Part shown: positions 17,056-24,597 of the stretch, piece after piece
Layout of the letters: each line of letters begins with the position of its first letter
Position numbering within the stretch: position 1 is the stretch's first letter
Source of the DNA: a virus
Strand: one strand, 5' to 3'
IMG/VR virus record: IMGVR_UViG_3300025087_000224
Span: 1 to 33,540 of that record
Length of the DNA: 33,540 nucleotides
The notes under the pieces: model-generated
The model's input: only the letters and a program-made list of their open reading frames with translations
Told to the model about the DNA's origin: nothing
The model's database searches: none
Translations under genes and position numbers: made by a program

Positions 17056-17857
17056 GAAAGAAGTCGCGGCTGACCGGCAACGGCATCGGGCCGTTGGGGT
17101 AGCCGCACACCTGACACTCGAATTCCTGCTCCAGTTGCACTCCGACGCGAATAGACTCGACGGCGCCACGGTATGCCAACAGATCCTGTCCGCGAAGCGC
17201 CTGGACGTAGTGCAGTTTGTCGCTGAACGTCGGCTCCGCTTCGTTGATCGTCTTCAGCCGCAGCGCCAACCTGTACTCATACTCGGGGTCGCCGATGATC
17301 TCCGGCTTCAGTTTCCGCCGCATCTGTTCGGCGTATTTGGCGATCTTCAGTTCGTCGTGCCCCGTCAACAGGCGCCACGTGAGTACGTCGCCCGCCTTGA
17401 CCGGAGCGTTCGAGTGCTCTCCGGGAATTGTAACCGTGAGTTTGTCTGCGTCTTCCGGTGTGAGCAGAAGAACGGGAAACCCGATCGGCTCGCTGCCGTC
17501 ATCGGGCACAGCATCCGGGTCCGGCGGTTTCATCGAGACTGTGTTGTTCGACTTCTCGCCGCACTCCGTACACTTGAACGAGAACCTGTACGCCGGCCCC
17601 CAGGACAAGATGCGCAGTACCCACATGAACCAGAACCGCTCGGGGATCGTGAACCCGAGGGGGTCGAACCCCTTGGGGAGATTCGTGCAGCATCCCTGGA
17701 TCAGCCTGTTGGTCTTGACGTCCTGCCTGAGACTTTCGGCAGAGAAGAACTTCTCTTCGGTGGTGCCCATCGGCACCAGGTTGACAGTACCGTCGGGGAA
17801 TGCATCAGGATACAGAATCCCGCACGGCAGTTTTTCAGTGGTTCCATAGCCGGCCAT
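17003..17857 (-). CDS. gp26-type (T4_baseplate family) Cys4 protein, likely tail assembly chaperone
   Basis: The 284-residue product starts at ATG 17857 with GAGGAG upstream. It follows the family layout: an N-terminal LPCGILYP segment, FSAESLRQDVKTNRLIQGCC, then FWFMWVLRILSWGPAYRFSF leading into CTEC (C96, C99). The middle has LLTGHDELKIAKYAEQMRRK and DPEYEYRLALRLKTI. A second CQVC pair (C248, C251) completes a probable zinc site, and family members end soon after with a DFF-type motif (here D265-F267). It lies between tube and tape measure, where tail chaperones sit. The last 17 residues after F267 (LRRPDQGT...) are the zero-frame end; a +1 slip at 17056-17059 would replace them with the extension. 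Confidence 0.75.
   Translation of the reverse strand: MAGYGTTEKLPCGILYPDAFPDGTVNLVPMGTTEEKFFSAESLRQDVKTNRLIQGCCTNLPKGFDPLGFTIPERFWFMWVLRILSWGPAYRFSFKCTECGEKSNNTVSMKPPDPDAVPDDGSEPIGFPVLLLTPEDADKLTVTIPGEHSNAPVKAGDVLTWRLLTGHDELKIAKYAEQMRRKLKPEIIGDPEYEYRLALRLKTINEAEPTFSDKLHYVQALRGQDLLAYRGAVESIRVGVQLEQEFECQVCGYPNGPMPLPVSRDFFLRRPDQGTDSAAGGVAG
17056..17059 (-). promoter_or_regulatory. Candidate +1 frameshift site TTT_C
   Basis: The zero-frame codons are GAC TTC TTT CTT CGA. A tRNA-Phe on TTT (17059-17057) could re-pair with TTC one base on and continue with TTC GAC GAC. The same output frame could also arise by a -2 slip. Confidence 0.5.
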
Positions 17858-17869
17858 TCTTGACTCCTC

Positions 17870-17882
17870 GTCTCAAAGAGAC
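17870..17882 (-). repeat. Small hairpin abutting the ribosome site of the gp26-like gene
   Basis: GTCTC/GAGAC with a 3-base loop directly precedes the GAGGAG ribosome site. It may tune initiation of the chaperone relative to the abundant tube protein; this is inference. Confidence 0.4.
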
Positions 17883-17905
17883 TGTTGACGTGAAACTATC
17901 GACCG

Positions 17906-17924
17906 GAGCGGGAGATCCCCGCTC
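17906..17924 (-). terminator. Hairpin just after the tail tube gene
   Basis: GAGCGGG/CCCGCTC, a 7-bp perfect stem with a 5-base loop, begins 7 bases after the tube stop. No U-run follows in the transcribed direction, so partial attenuation or protection of the tube mRNA 3' end is as likely as termination. Confidence 0.4.
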
Positions 17925-17930
17925 AAATGA

Positions 17931-18443
17931 CTAGGTGAGATCCCACAGCGCCTTGTCCACGCACAGCGAGATATCCATGTCCAGCGGGTTCTGCGAGTCC
18001 ATGGTGAGCGCCGTCGGCGGTTCGCCGGTAGGCCAGATACCCTGCAGCCCGCAGACACGTTCGTTTGAACTTCCGTCGGGGGCAAACAGCAGGATTTCTC
18101 CGACTTTCTTGTAATCGGAACACAGCCCCTTCTTTCCGGTGTACGGGTCGTATACCTTCCAGTACCACTTCAGGAGGCATTTGCGGACATCCTTGTCCAC
18201 CATATCACGACATTTCAGCGGCATATCTTCCAGCGTTACACCGCCGGAGACCTTCCTGAAAGAGTTCCCCCAGTTGATCACGACGCCTTCCGTCTTGTGT
18301 CCCGGAATCGTAATGTTGCGGAGAGCGAGCATGACGAAGTCGAAGTCGGGGGACAGGCCCGTGATGCTCAGGTAGAAGTTGTTCTCGCGCTGCGGCTCGT
18401 ACCCGTTGCCGGATGCCAGGTGATCTGCGTCTACTTTCGCCAT
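17931..18443 (-). CDS. Tail tube protein, gp19-like
   Basis: The 170-residue product starts at ATG 18443 behind AGGAG. Length and layout match T4 gp19-type tube proteins: ENNFYLSITGL at the start, then the loop SFRKVSGGVTLEDMPLKCRD, a helix DKDVRKCLLKWYWKVYDPYTGKKG, and a final strand pair PLDMDISLCVDKALWDL. It forms the inner tail tube through which DNA passes. It directly follows the sheath gene, as in T4 (gp18-gp19), and a hairpin follows it. Confidence 0.88.
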   Translation of the reverse strand: MAKVDADHLASGNGYEPQRENNFYLSITGLSPDFDFVMLALRNITIPGHKTEGVVINWGNSFRKVSGGVTLEDMPLKCRDMVDKDVRKCLLKWYWKVYDPYTGKKGLCSDYKKVGEILLFAPDGSSNERVCGLQGIWPTGEPPTALTMDSQNPLDMDISLCVDKALWDLT

Positions 18444-18475
18444 GTGATTCTCCTATTGACGTGTTGCGGGTTGGC

Positions 18476-20839
18476 TTACAGCTTGAAGTTGCCGACGTAT
18501 TCCTCGAACGTGACTCCGGCCGGTGTGACGATCCATTTGATGTAGATACGCTCTGCCGTCTCGGGGAATTCGACCCAGCAGTAACCCTGCGCTGAGTTGG
18601 CCTGCGGGAGCACGGCCGGATCGTTGGTGATGGCGTTGCACTTCGACTCGAAGTTCTTGATCCCGCCGCCGGACTTGACGTACCCGCACGCCTTATCTAT
18701 GACGGATTTGATGTTGCCCCACAGGGTCGAGTCTGAAGTGTCAAACTCCAGTTCGGAAATGTACGAAGCGCCGGTGACTTCCAGCAGGGTCAGCGTCATG
18801 CGGTTGTTGATGCGATTCAGGCGGGAAGTGGACCGGAGACCCGTGTGCTGCCCCTTCAGCATGATCCCCTTGCCCGCGACAGAGACGAGGGGGTTGACGC
18901 ACTGGTTCTCAGCCTGCATCATGTCGCGCTGGTCGAATTCGATGGAGTAGGCCACACCGAGTGCGTGAGGAACGATGCCGCGCTTCGGGCCGGCGGGCGC
19001 TTTCCAGGGTCCGCCCTGTTCGGCGGCGCGGCACATGCAATAGACTATGATACCGGACGGCGGGCAGTTGACGTTCTTGTCGTTGTACTCGTCATACACG
19101 CTGACCTCGGGCCAGGCCATGCAGGAACCGGACGCGCTGATCGGCGATGTACGGATGTTGGTGCCGTTCGACCAGCGCAAGATATCCGTCGGGTTGGTGA
19201 CGGTAGCGATGGGCGGTCCGTCGAGGACGACTTGACAGTCCTTGCGGACCTCGCGGATGGCCTCCATCTCGTTCTGCACCGCCTGCTCGTCTTCACCACC
19301 GGCAGCCAGCACGTCGATCAGCACCTGTTCGCTGTTCTTGAACAGGCGCAGTGCCGCTATCTTGTCGGATGTCGCGATTGTTGCATCTCCGTCGTACCCT
19401 CCGTTGAACACGTAACCGGAAGCGAACAGCGGCTCTGCCAGGTCAGCACGTGCCGTGGTCTGAATCGGCTCAGTCGTTGCAGCGACAACAGCGCCGGACG
19501 GCAACGAGAAGTAGATGCTGCCCGCCGCGTCGGTCGCGAAGGCGGTGCGGTTCGTGTTGGCCCACGACTCCAACAGCACGCCGGACTCGTACAGATCCAC
19601 GGTCCAGTTCGCCGGCGCCCCGTTAAAGACCTTGACTTCAGCAGTGAAGTTGTTACCGCGCGTGCCTTTGTAATAGCCCTGAAGCCGGACGGACGCGGGC
19701 AGGATGTAGAAGTCAAGATTCGCCAGTGTAGCAGCGAAAGCCCGATTCACCGTCAACTGTGTGTCGCTGTCAGTGGAGGTGACAACGTACACGCCGTTGT
19801 CTGTGGTCGGCGATCCCTCGTTCACGATCAGGATATCACCGGCGACAACGCCCCACTTGCTGAAGTAGGAGAACGCCGACGTGAAGGTCTTCAGACCGAT
19901 CGCGGCTGATCCGTCACCGCTTGCCGGAACGGCTCCGCCGGGACCGCCGCTGGTCGCGTCGGGATTGATGATCGTCCGCGGCTTGTAGATGTAAAAGTCC
20001 AAGTTGCTTTTGTTGCCGACAGGCAGGTCGCGGTCCAAGACAACTTGTTCTGCCGACGCGACAGAATCGACCAGGTACACGCCGTCGTCTTCGGTGCTGC
20101 CGGGCGCGGCTTCGTAGATGTGGACAATGTCGCCTGCTGCCACACCGGATGTCGTGAAGTTTTCGCCATTGACTGCAACGGACGTCAGTGTACGTGCCGA
20201 CACGGTTCCGGTCGCGCCGTTCGTCTTGGCGTTGCACCGGGTCGTGTGTACCTCGAAGTTGATGATGGCGCCGGAGGCCGACAGATCAGCGGGCCAGTCC
20301 CGGTTGACGGTCAGTACACCAGCAGCTACGGCCGTGATGATGTATGTCCCATTGCACGTATTCGCCGGGGCATCTTCGTTGATGTACAGGAAGTGCCCAA
20401 CCTTCACTCCGCTGGCGATGAACCCCGGAACAGCAGCGGATGTCAGCGTGCGGACTCCGACGGCCGACAGCAGTCCGTCCGTCCCCGTTTTGAATGCCGG
20501 TGACCGCCCCCCGCGGAGAGTGCCCAGCGCCTTCACGGCCGGGTCAAGCGCCGCGTCGCACCGTACCAACTGCCCGAACCGCCCTTTGCGGAAGTACTCG
20601 CGGACAGTGTACCAGCCGTACTGGATCGAGCCCGCTGCCCAGGTCGCCTTCGGTTTGCCGAATGTCGCCAGGAAGCTGTCATGCGACGTACACAGCGTCG
20701 GAGCCGTGAGCGTGTCGGACATTGCCGGCCCCCACGTCGCGGCGAGAATGGCGCCGAGGCGCAGGTTGACGTTCAGGTTGACGGAGTACGAACGGTCGTC
20801 TTCCTGATTGTATGTGCCGGATGCGTTGTATGTCGTCAT
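18476..20839 (-). CDS. Contractile tail sheath protein with three tandem inserted modules
   Basis: The 787-residue product starts at ATG 20839 behind GGAGG. It has typical sheath ends: an N-terminal arm (MTTYNASGTYNQEDDRSYSV), then SHDSFLATFGKP and SIQYGWYTVREYFRKG near the start, and LQGYYKGTRGNNFTAEVKV after the insert. At the C-terminus are TLWGNIKSVIDKACGYVKSG, the conserved N-x-PAVL stretch, then ERIYIKWIVTPAGVTFEEYV. Residues about 119-380 are three tandem copies of module A. That makes it longer than T4 gp18 (659 residues). Sheath insertions normally project on the tail surface, so the modules are probably surface-exposed (inference). Confidence 0.9.
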   Translation of the reverse strand: MTTYNASGTYNQEDDRSYSVNLNVNLRLGAILAATWGPAMSDTLTAPTLCTSHDSFLATFGKPKATWAAGSIQYGWYTVREYFRKGRFGQLVRCDAALDPAVKALGTLRGGRSPAFKTGTDGLLSAVGVRTLTSAAVPGFIASGVKVGHFLYINEDAPANTCNGTYIITAVAAGVLTVNRDWPADLSASGAIINFEVHTTRCNAKTNGATGTVSARTLTSVAVNGENFTTSGVAAGDIVHIYEAAPGSTEDDGVYLVDSVASAEQVVLDRDLPVGNKSNLDFYIYKPRTIINPDATSGGPGGAVPASGDGSAAIGLKTFTSAFSYFSKWGVVAGDILIVNEGSPTTDNGVYVVTSTDSDTQLTVNRAFAATLANLDFYILPASVRLQGYYKGTRGNNFTAEVKVFNGAPANWTVDLYESGVLLESWANTNRTAFATDAAGSIYFSLPSGAVVAATTEPIQTTARADLAEPLFASGYVFNGGYDGDATIATSDKIAALRLFKNSEQVLIDVLAAGGEDEQAVQNEMEAIREVRKDCQVVLDGPPIATVTNPTDILRWSNGTNIRTSPISASGSCMAWPEVSVYDEYNDKNVNCPPSGIIVYCMCRAAEQGGPWKAPAGPKRGIVPHALGVAYSIEFDQRDMMQAENQCVNPLVSVAGKGIMLKGQHTGLRSTSRLNRINNRMTLTLLEVTGASYISELEFDTSDSTLWGNIKSVIDKACGYVKSGGGIKNFESKCNAITNDPAVLPQANSAQGYCWVEFPETAERIYIKWIVTPAGVTFEEYVGNFKL
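19700..20485 (-). repeat. Three tandem copies of module A inside the sheath
   Basis: Copies lie at about 20246-20485, 19982-20221 and 19700-19918 (residues 119-198, 207-286, 308-380). Shared pattern: TLTS/TFTS, GV.aGdi, ING-Y or DNGVY, LTVNRDWP / VVLDRDLP / LTVNRAFA, then a final hydrophobic strand (NFEV, DFYIY). The linkers carry DG or NGAT before each copy. Confidence 0.75.
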
Positions 20840-20854
20840 TGATTCCTCCGCGTC

Positions 20855-21169
20855 TTAGTCGTTGAGAGTCTTGATCTCGTCGTCTTCGTCGGGCCTGTCT
20901 TCGACTGGCATCGGCAACGGAGGCGGCAGTTCTACCTTCACTTCCACTGTGATTGCTGCGGGCTGCGGTTCTTCGATCGGCAGAATCCGCAGCTTACCGC
21001 TGCGAACAAGGGACTGCAGCGCCGGTTCTTCGATGGCGTAGTCCCCCTCGGCGAACAAGTCGCCGCCGGGTCCGATCACGCTGGTACACGCGTGCCGTTT
21101 TGCCGGTCCCAGGAAGACCCGCACGGTCAGCGCCTGTTCGGTCAGATTCTGAATCCTGTACTTCGCCAT
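20855..21169 (-). CDS. Small beta-rich protein before the sheath
   Basis: The product has 104 residues. ATG 21169 has GGAGG 6 bases upstream and lies next to the previous stop, so a longer start is rejected. The N-terminal 65 residues are beta-like (MAKYRIQNLTEQALTVRVFL, TSVIGPGGDLFAEGDY, LQSLVRSGKLRIL). The remainder is Pro/Glu/Asp-rich and probably disordered. I do not recognise a family. Small proteins at this spot in myoviruses are often tail-completion or decoration proteins, but nothing here proves it. Confidence 0.6.
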   Translation of the reverse strand: MAKYRIQNLTEQALTVRVFLGPAKRHACTSVIGPGGDLFAEGDYAIEEPALQSLVRSGKLRILPIEEPQPAAITVEVKVELPPPLPMPVEDRPDEDDEIKTLND

Positions 21170-21170
21170 C

Positions 21171-22106
21171 TCATGCCTCCGTAAAGAACCCGGCCTCGAC
21201 CGGCGTATCTGCGTCAGGCGCCGTCGTGAACGTAACGGCAACCGCTCCAGTTGTGTAATTCACAGTACCGGTAATCCCGGTTCCCGAGATCACGCCTGCA
21301 CCGTCGTCGAACCCCGTTACCGTTAATCCGCCGACCGTACCCGTCACCAGCACCGAGTATGTCTGCAAATGCATCCCGAACGTATCGCTGAAGTTCTTGT
21401 TCGCTCCATCGCCGGTACCGAGCGGGTGTCTACGTGGGCTGTAGATACGTTCGATCTCGTTCTGTGTGCCCCAATCGAAGAATTTGATGATGATGTTGCG
21501 GGCGACTTGTTTCTCGACCAGCGTGTTGTCGAAGATCCACCCCTCCAGATAGTACGGAAGTGTGAAGCGCACCAACCGCTCACCGAAGCGCTCAGCCGAC
21601 TCTAGGTTCGTCGTGTTGACCACGGCGTTCCCAAAGAGCAGCGTTGCCTTCTTCCAACCCCACGGATCACCGGCGTGGACAGAAAGCCACGCGTATCCGC
21701 GACCGGTCAAAAACACGAGCTTCTGAATGAGTAGGTGTGCCTCGCGCGCCGTCTCGGTCCAGATGTCGGCGGTATAGGGTATCCGGGCAAGCATCGGCAT
21801 TCTGGCGGTCCGCCGCAGGAGCTTTGTTTGCTGCTGCGCCTTGGAGTAGCCCAGATTGCGGATCACGGCTGTTGATTGCCGGTCGCCGGGAAACTCAATG
21901 TTCTCGCCAGCGTACAAGGAGACCAGCGGCAGGTTGGGACGCGACTGTCCAGACTGCAATACCGTTTTCGCTTCGATCATGGCGCGGTCTACTGGTGACG
22001 TGATCACGTTGACGGTGTGTTCTAGTACGCCGCTGCACAGACCAACGAAAGTCTGCCGCATCGCGAGGTCATACGCCTCGAATATATCTACTGGCCTGGC
22101 GCTCAC
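21171..22106 (-). CDS. Putative tail terminator / sheath-stabiliser with C-terminal module B
   Basis: The 311-residue product starts at GTG 22106 (GTGA overlap with the previous stop, GGGGG upstream). Residues 1-228 include RTARMPMLARIPYTADIWTE and LIQKLVFLTGRGYAWLSV, the pattern of gp15-type terminators in which an IPY-type beta strand and an oligomerisation helix occur. Its position before sheath and tube genes agrees. Residues about 229-311 are a separate module (LGTGDGANKNFSDTF, DDGAGVISGTG, GTVNYTTGAVAVTFTTAP) shared with the capsid protein. Confidence in the terminator role is moderate. Confidence 0.55.
   Translation of the reverse strand: MSARPVDIFEAYDLAMRQTFVGLCSGVLEHTVNVITSPVDRAMIEAKTVLQSGQSRPNLPLVSLYAGENIEFPGDRQSTAVIRNLGYSKAQQQTKLLRRTARMPMLARIPYTADIWTETAREAHLLIQKLVFLTGRGYAWLSVHAGDPWGWKKATLLFGNAVVNTTNLESAERFGERLVRFTLPYYLEGWIFDNTLVEKQVARNIIIKFFDWGTQNEIERIYSPRRHPLGTGDGANKNFSDTFGMHLQTYSVLVTGTVGGLTVTGFDDGAGVISGTGITGTVNYTTGAVAVTFTTAPDADTPVEAGFFTEA
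21174..21422 (-). repeat. Module B at the C-terminus of the putative terminator
   Basis: The pattern GTGDGA...F...DDGAGVISGTG.GTVNYTTGA...TF.TAP matches the insert in the capsid protein at 29364-29600. Confidence 0.7.
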
Positions 22107-22501
22107 CTATCCCCCGTATCAGGCGCGCGCCCGCCTTCCATGACAGTAAGCAGCGTGCGGTTCAACTTGTTGAACGCCGCTGTCATTTCACCGACGCGGG
22201 CCTCTAATTCAGAAAACCGCTCCATCGCGTTTGTGTTGGACTGCTTGACAAGCGCAATGTCCTGCTGTGCTGTCGAGAATGAACCGAGGTACGCCTTTTG
22301 CTGGAGCAGGCAGTGATTCTGAATCAGCAAGGCGGCGTCATCTTTCTTGACGACCTTACGTTCGAGATCCACTACCATCTCGTATGCCGTTGTAGTCCGT
22401 TTTACCAAGTACAGAAACAGCGGGATTCCGATACCAGCGATAATCGCTGTGATGACACTCAGGATTGGAAAGACTGCGCCTACAGCACTAGTTTCTTCCA
22501 C
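22103..22501 (-). CDS. Single-pass membrane protein with coiled coil
   Basis: The 132-residue product starts at GTG 22501 behind GAGGT. Residues about 6-34 form one strong hydrophobic segment (VFPILSVITAIIAGIGIPLF), followed by YLVKRT and then a long helical region with heptad-like spacing (YEMVVDLERKVV, FSELEARVGEMTAAFNKLN). The layout resembles spanin-, holin- or virion-anchoring proteins, but no lipobox or family motif is seen. It lies among head-tail connector genes, an odd place for a lysis gene, so a role in the virion or in assembly at the membrane is equally possible. Confidence 0.6.
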   Translation of the reverse strand: MEETSAVGAVFPILSVITAIIAGIGIPLFLYLVKRTTTAYEMVVDLERKVVKKDDAALLIQNHCLLQQKAYLGSFSTAQQDIALVKQSNTNAMERFSELEARVGEMTAAFNKLNRTLLTVMEGGRAPDTGDR

Positions 22502-22533
22502 AGTAGACCTCGGCGGTACGGGACGGAACCATA

Positions 22534-23301
22534 CTACTGCTTCGGGGGTTCTGCCGGCGGCGGCGTCCCGCCATCAGGCGGGGACACCGCGTCTTCGGGT
22601 GGGAAGATGTCTTCATCGTCTTCATCTTCCTCATCCGGCTCTTCTTCGGACTCCGGGTCGAAGTAGAGATCCAGTTCATCCTCGGGGAGTGTGAGTTTCG
22701 CCGTCAGGAAATCGGGCGTCTTCTTCCCTCCGCCCTCTGCCGGCTTGTCGCCGTCGGGCTTCGGCGGGTCCACCGGCGGCACGGGCGGGTCGGGCGGGTC
22801 GGTGTCGGCCCCCTCTTCCTTCTTGCCGGGCTCAGCCGGCTTCTTCTCACCGTCAGGCGCCGTATCGTCTTCGCTCCGCGGTAGGATCTTCTCGACCGAA
22901 CGGAGCGCCAGCGTCAACTGCTCGTCCTCCTCCGACTTCTCGACGATTTCGATCTTGACCCTGGTTCCGGCAGGGATCGTCTCTACCGGCTGAAGCAGGA
23001 CGTAAGAGAAGCCCTCCTGCACCGCTTCGGTAATTGCTTTCACGTTGACCAGCATCTTGACCGCTATGTCGATGCGGAGTTGGTTCAGGTGCGGGAAGTT
23101 CACCGCCAGGAACTCGGCGACGTCCTTCGCGTTCGGCTTCAGTCTGCCCGCAGCGATCTCTGCTTTCGCCGTATCGACCAGCGGGCCGACACGCAGGTCT
23201 TCCAGCATTGAGACGAACGCCTCGACAACAGCGCCGGGCTGTGCCCCGCGCATCACATGCTCAGTCCAGTGCCGAACCGTTGCCCGTGTCTTCTTGCTCA
23301 T
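22534..23301 (-). CDS. Unknown protein with acidic proline-rich disordered C-terminal half
   Basis: The 255-residue product starts at ATG 23301 (ATGA overlap). Residues 1-135 look folded and helical (TEHVMRGAQPGAVVEAFVSM, KDVAEFLAVNFPHLNQLRID), ending in a beta pair (AGTRVKIEIVEKSEED). Residues about 140-255 are low complexity, first Pro/Lys/Asp, then a Glu/Asp-rich stretch with a PPP-rich end. Such acidic tails are common in assembly chaperones and DNA-mimic proteins, but I cannot assign a function. Confidence 0.6.
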   Translation of the reverse strand: MSKKTRATVRHWTEHVMRGAQPGAVVEAFVSMLEDLRVGPLVDTAKAEIAAGRLKPNAKDVAEFLAVNFPHLNQLRIDIAVKMLVNVKAITEAVQEGFSYVLLQPVETIPAGTRVKIEIVEKSEEDEQLTLALRSVEKILPRSEDDTAPDGEKKPAEPGKKEEGADTDPPDPPVPPVDPPKPDGDKPAEGGGKKTPDFLTAKLTLPEDELDLYFDPESEEEPDEEDEDDEDIFPPEDAVSPPDGGTPPPAEPPKQ

Positions 23302-23867
23302 GTTCTCTCCTTACGGCCGGCGTCGATTGAGCGCGCCAGCGCAGTCATCTGATCGAAATCCCGCCAGTTGATATGGTCCCACGCCTCACTTTCGACCTGC
23401 GACAGCAACTGCCGCAGCTTGTCCTGAAGGTGAGTCTTTGCCGTGTCTACTGTCATCGTGCCGACACCGCCGACACGAACCGGCGGATCATCGCCGATGT
23501 CGTCTTTCAGCCCGAGATCCGCACCGGGCGCTTCGTTCAACGCCGCCCGGAGCGAGGAAACTTCAACCGCCTCGGACTGTGCGTGCGGAGCGAGAGCGCC
23601 CTTGGCGTGCGCTGCACGGCGGAAAGTAGTATAGGCATGAACACGCGCGGCTTGGTCGATGTCGGCGTATTCTGTCGGAGCGCCGAAGTACGCCTGTACG
23701 GCACTCTCTGCCGCTTCTTTCGCCGTCCGATACTCGTCGGAGTTGACGCCGTTCTGCCGCTTCACCCACAACAAACGGCGAAACGCCGTGAGTGCCGAAC
23801 GAATCTGTTCGTCCGACACGTCTTCATGCAGTATGCGGAGAAAGCTCTGTTTTGCCGTGTCTGTCAT
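23298..23867 (-). CDS. Unknown helical protein in the neck region
   Basis: The product has 189 residues. ATG 23867 gives an ATGA overlap with the previous gene; the 36 codons further upstream overlap it and are rejected. It is almost entirely helical and charged (QIRSALTAFRRLLWVKRQNG, DEYRTAKEAAESAVQAYFGA, AKTHLQDKLRQLLSQVESEAW). I recognise no motif. By position it may be a head-tail joining or assembly factor. Confidence 0.6.
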   Translation of the reverse strand: MTDTAKQSFLRILHEDVSDEQIRSALTAFRRLLWVKRQNGVNSDEYRTAKEAAESAVQAYFGAPTEYADIDQAARVHAYTTFRRAAHAKGALAPHAQSEAVEVSSLRAALNEAPGADLGLKDDIGDDPPVRVGGVGTMTVDTAKTHLQDKLRQLLSQVESEAWDHINWRDFDQMTALARSIDAGRKERT

Positions 23868-24247
23868 ATCTGTGCCATCGCCTTCTTGATCTGGTGGATG
23901 ACGCCGCGCCACGCCTGATGCGGTCGGATACCAAGTGAGACGGACCCGTACTCGTAAAGCCGCAAGCGACGCCACATCTCAGGGTCTATTCTCACAGCAT
24001 ACGCTCCGGGGGTTTCGATGATGGTCACGCTGTCAACAACGGCAGAATAGGTGATCTTGTACTCGGCAGGGACAGTGACATCGGTTCCAACGGCCGACAG
24101 TTGCGACTCAATGCGCTTCAGCACCTCGGCGCGGACTGCATACGCCCTTGCTGCCATCTTGCTCTGCTGCGCCTGCACGACTTCAGGCCGGCGACGAAGG
24201 ATAACGTCGGTGATCTTCTTTCCCTTGGTTCCGCTATCGAATGTCAC
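23864..24247 (-). CDS. Unknown small head-tail region protein
   Basis: The product has 127 residues. I chose GTG 24247 (GTGA overlap with the previous stop, GGGGGAG about 11 bases upstream); ATG 24298 would overlap that gene by 55 bases. A helical N-terminal half (VVQAQQSKMAARAYAVRAEV) is followed by beta strands (YKITYSAVVDSVTIIETPGA). This helix-then-beta arrangement and its size resemble HK97 gp10/neck-type completion proteins, but the resemblance is weak. Confidence 0.55.
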   Translation of the reverse strand: MTFDSGTKGKKITDVILRRRPEVVQAQQSKMAARAYAVRAEVLKRIESQLSAVGTDVTVPAEYKITYSAVVDSVTIIETPGAYAVRIDPEMWRRLRLYEYGSVSLGIRPHQAWRGVIHQIKKAMAQI

Positions 24248-24597
24248 GGTGTGAAGATCTCCCCCGTGGCTTTGTTCACATACAGCGTCTTGAAGCACCA
24301 GATCCGGTCTAGCTGCAGACTCACGGCAACGTCATCCAGCGGTAACTCCGCCAATCGAGACCGTACCTGGACTTCTGTGGCGTCCAAGTCCTTGCCGCTT
24401 TCGGTGATTACGAATTTCTCGTCGTCAGTCAACTGGATACGGAATATGTCCTGCGGTTGCATCCGACTTGCGGCGTGTGCTGCCGCTGATCTGTGCACAC
24501 GGTCTGCTACCGCCTCGATGTCGGCAACCATCTCGCTCTGCAACTCGATGCGCCGGCGGATCACTTCACTCGGCGTCAGTGGTTCGTATACCCGCAC
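24244..24597 (-). CDS. Unknown small protein in the neck region
   Basis: The 117-residue product starts at GTG 24597, one base overlapping the previous TAG, with AGGGGG upstream. It has a helical N-terminus (LTPSEVIRRRIELQSEMVAD) and a mixed C-terminus ending KTLYVNKATGEIFTP. The general pattern (helix, DDEKFVITESG, paired small size) is similar to the next gene, so the two may be a diverged pair or bind each other. No family is recognised. Confidence 0.55.
   Translation of the reverse strand: MRVYEPLTPSEVIRRRIELQSEMVADIEAVADRVHRSAAAHAASRMQPQDIFRIQLTDDEKFVITESGKDLDATEVQVRSRLAELPLDDVAVSLQLDRIWCFKTLYVNKATGEIFTP

Noticed and set aside
17056-17169. Independent start at 17169 for the frameshift extension
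   Set aside because: The first ~37 residues would be the out-of-frame shadow of the zinc-site coding region, with no ribosome site; the frameshift explains the data better.
16883-17863. 326-residue plus-strand open frame opposite the gp26-like gene
   Set aside because: It is a mirror of the well-supported Cys4 protein; no ribosome site or family pattern.
18845-19909. 354-residue open frame on the plus strand opposite the sheath
   Set aside because: It is antisense to a confident sheath gene, rich in Arg/Val/Gly as expected from the complement of GC-rich coding sequence, and lacks a recognisable fold.
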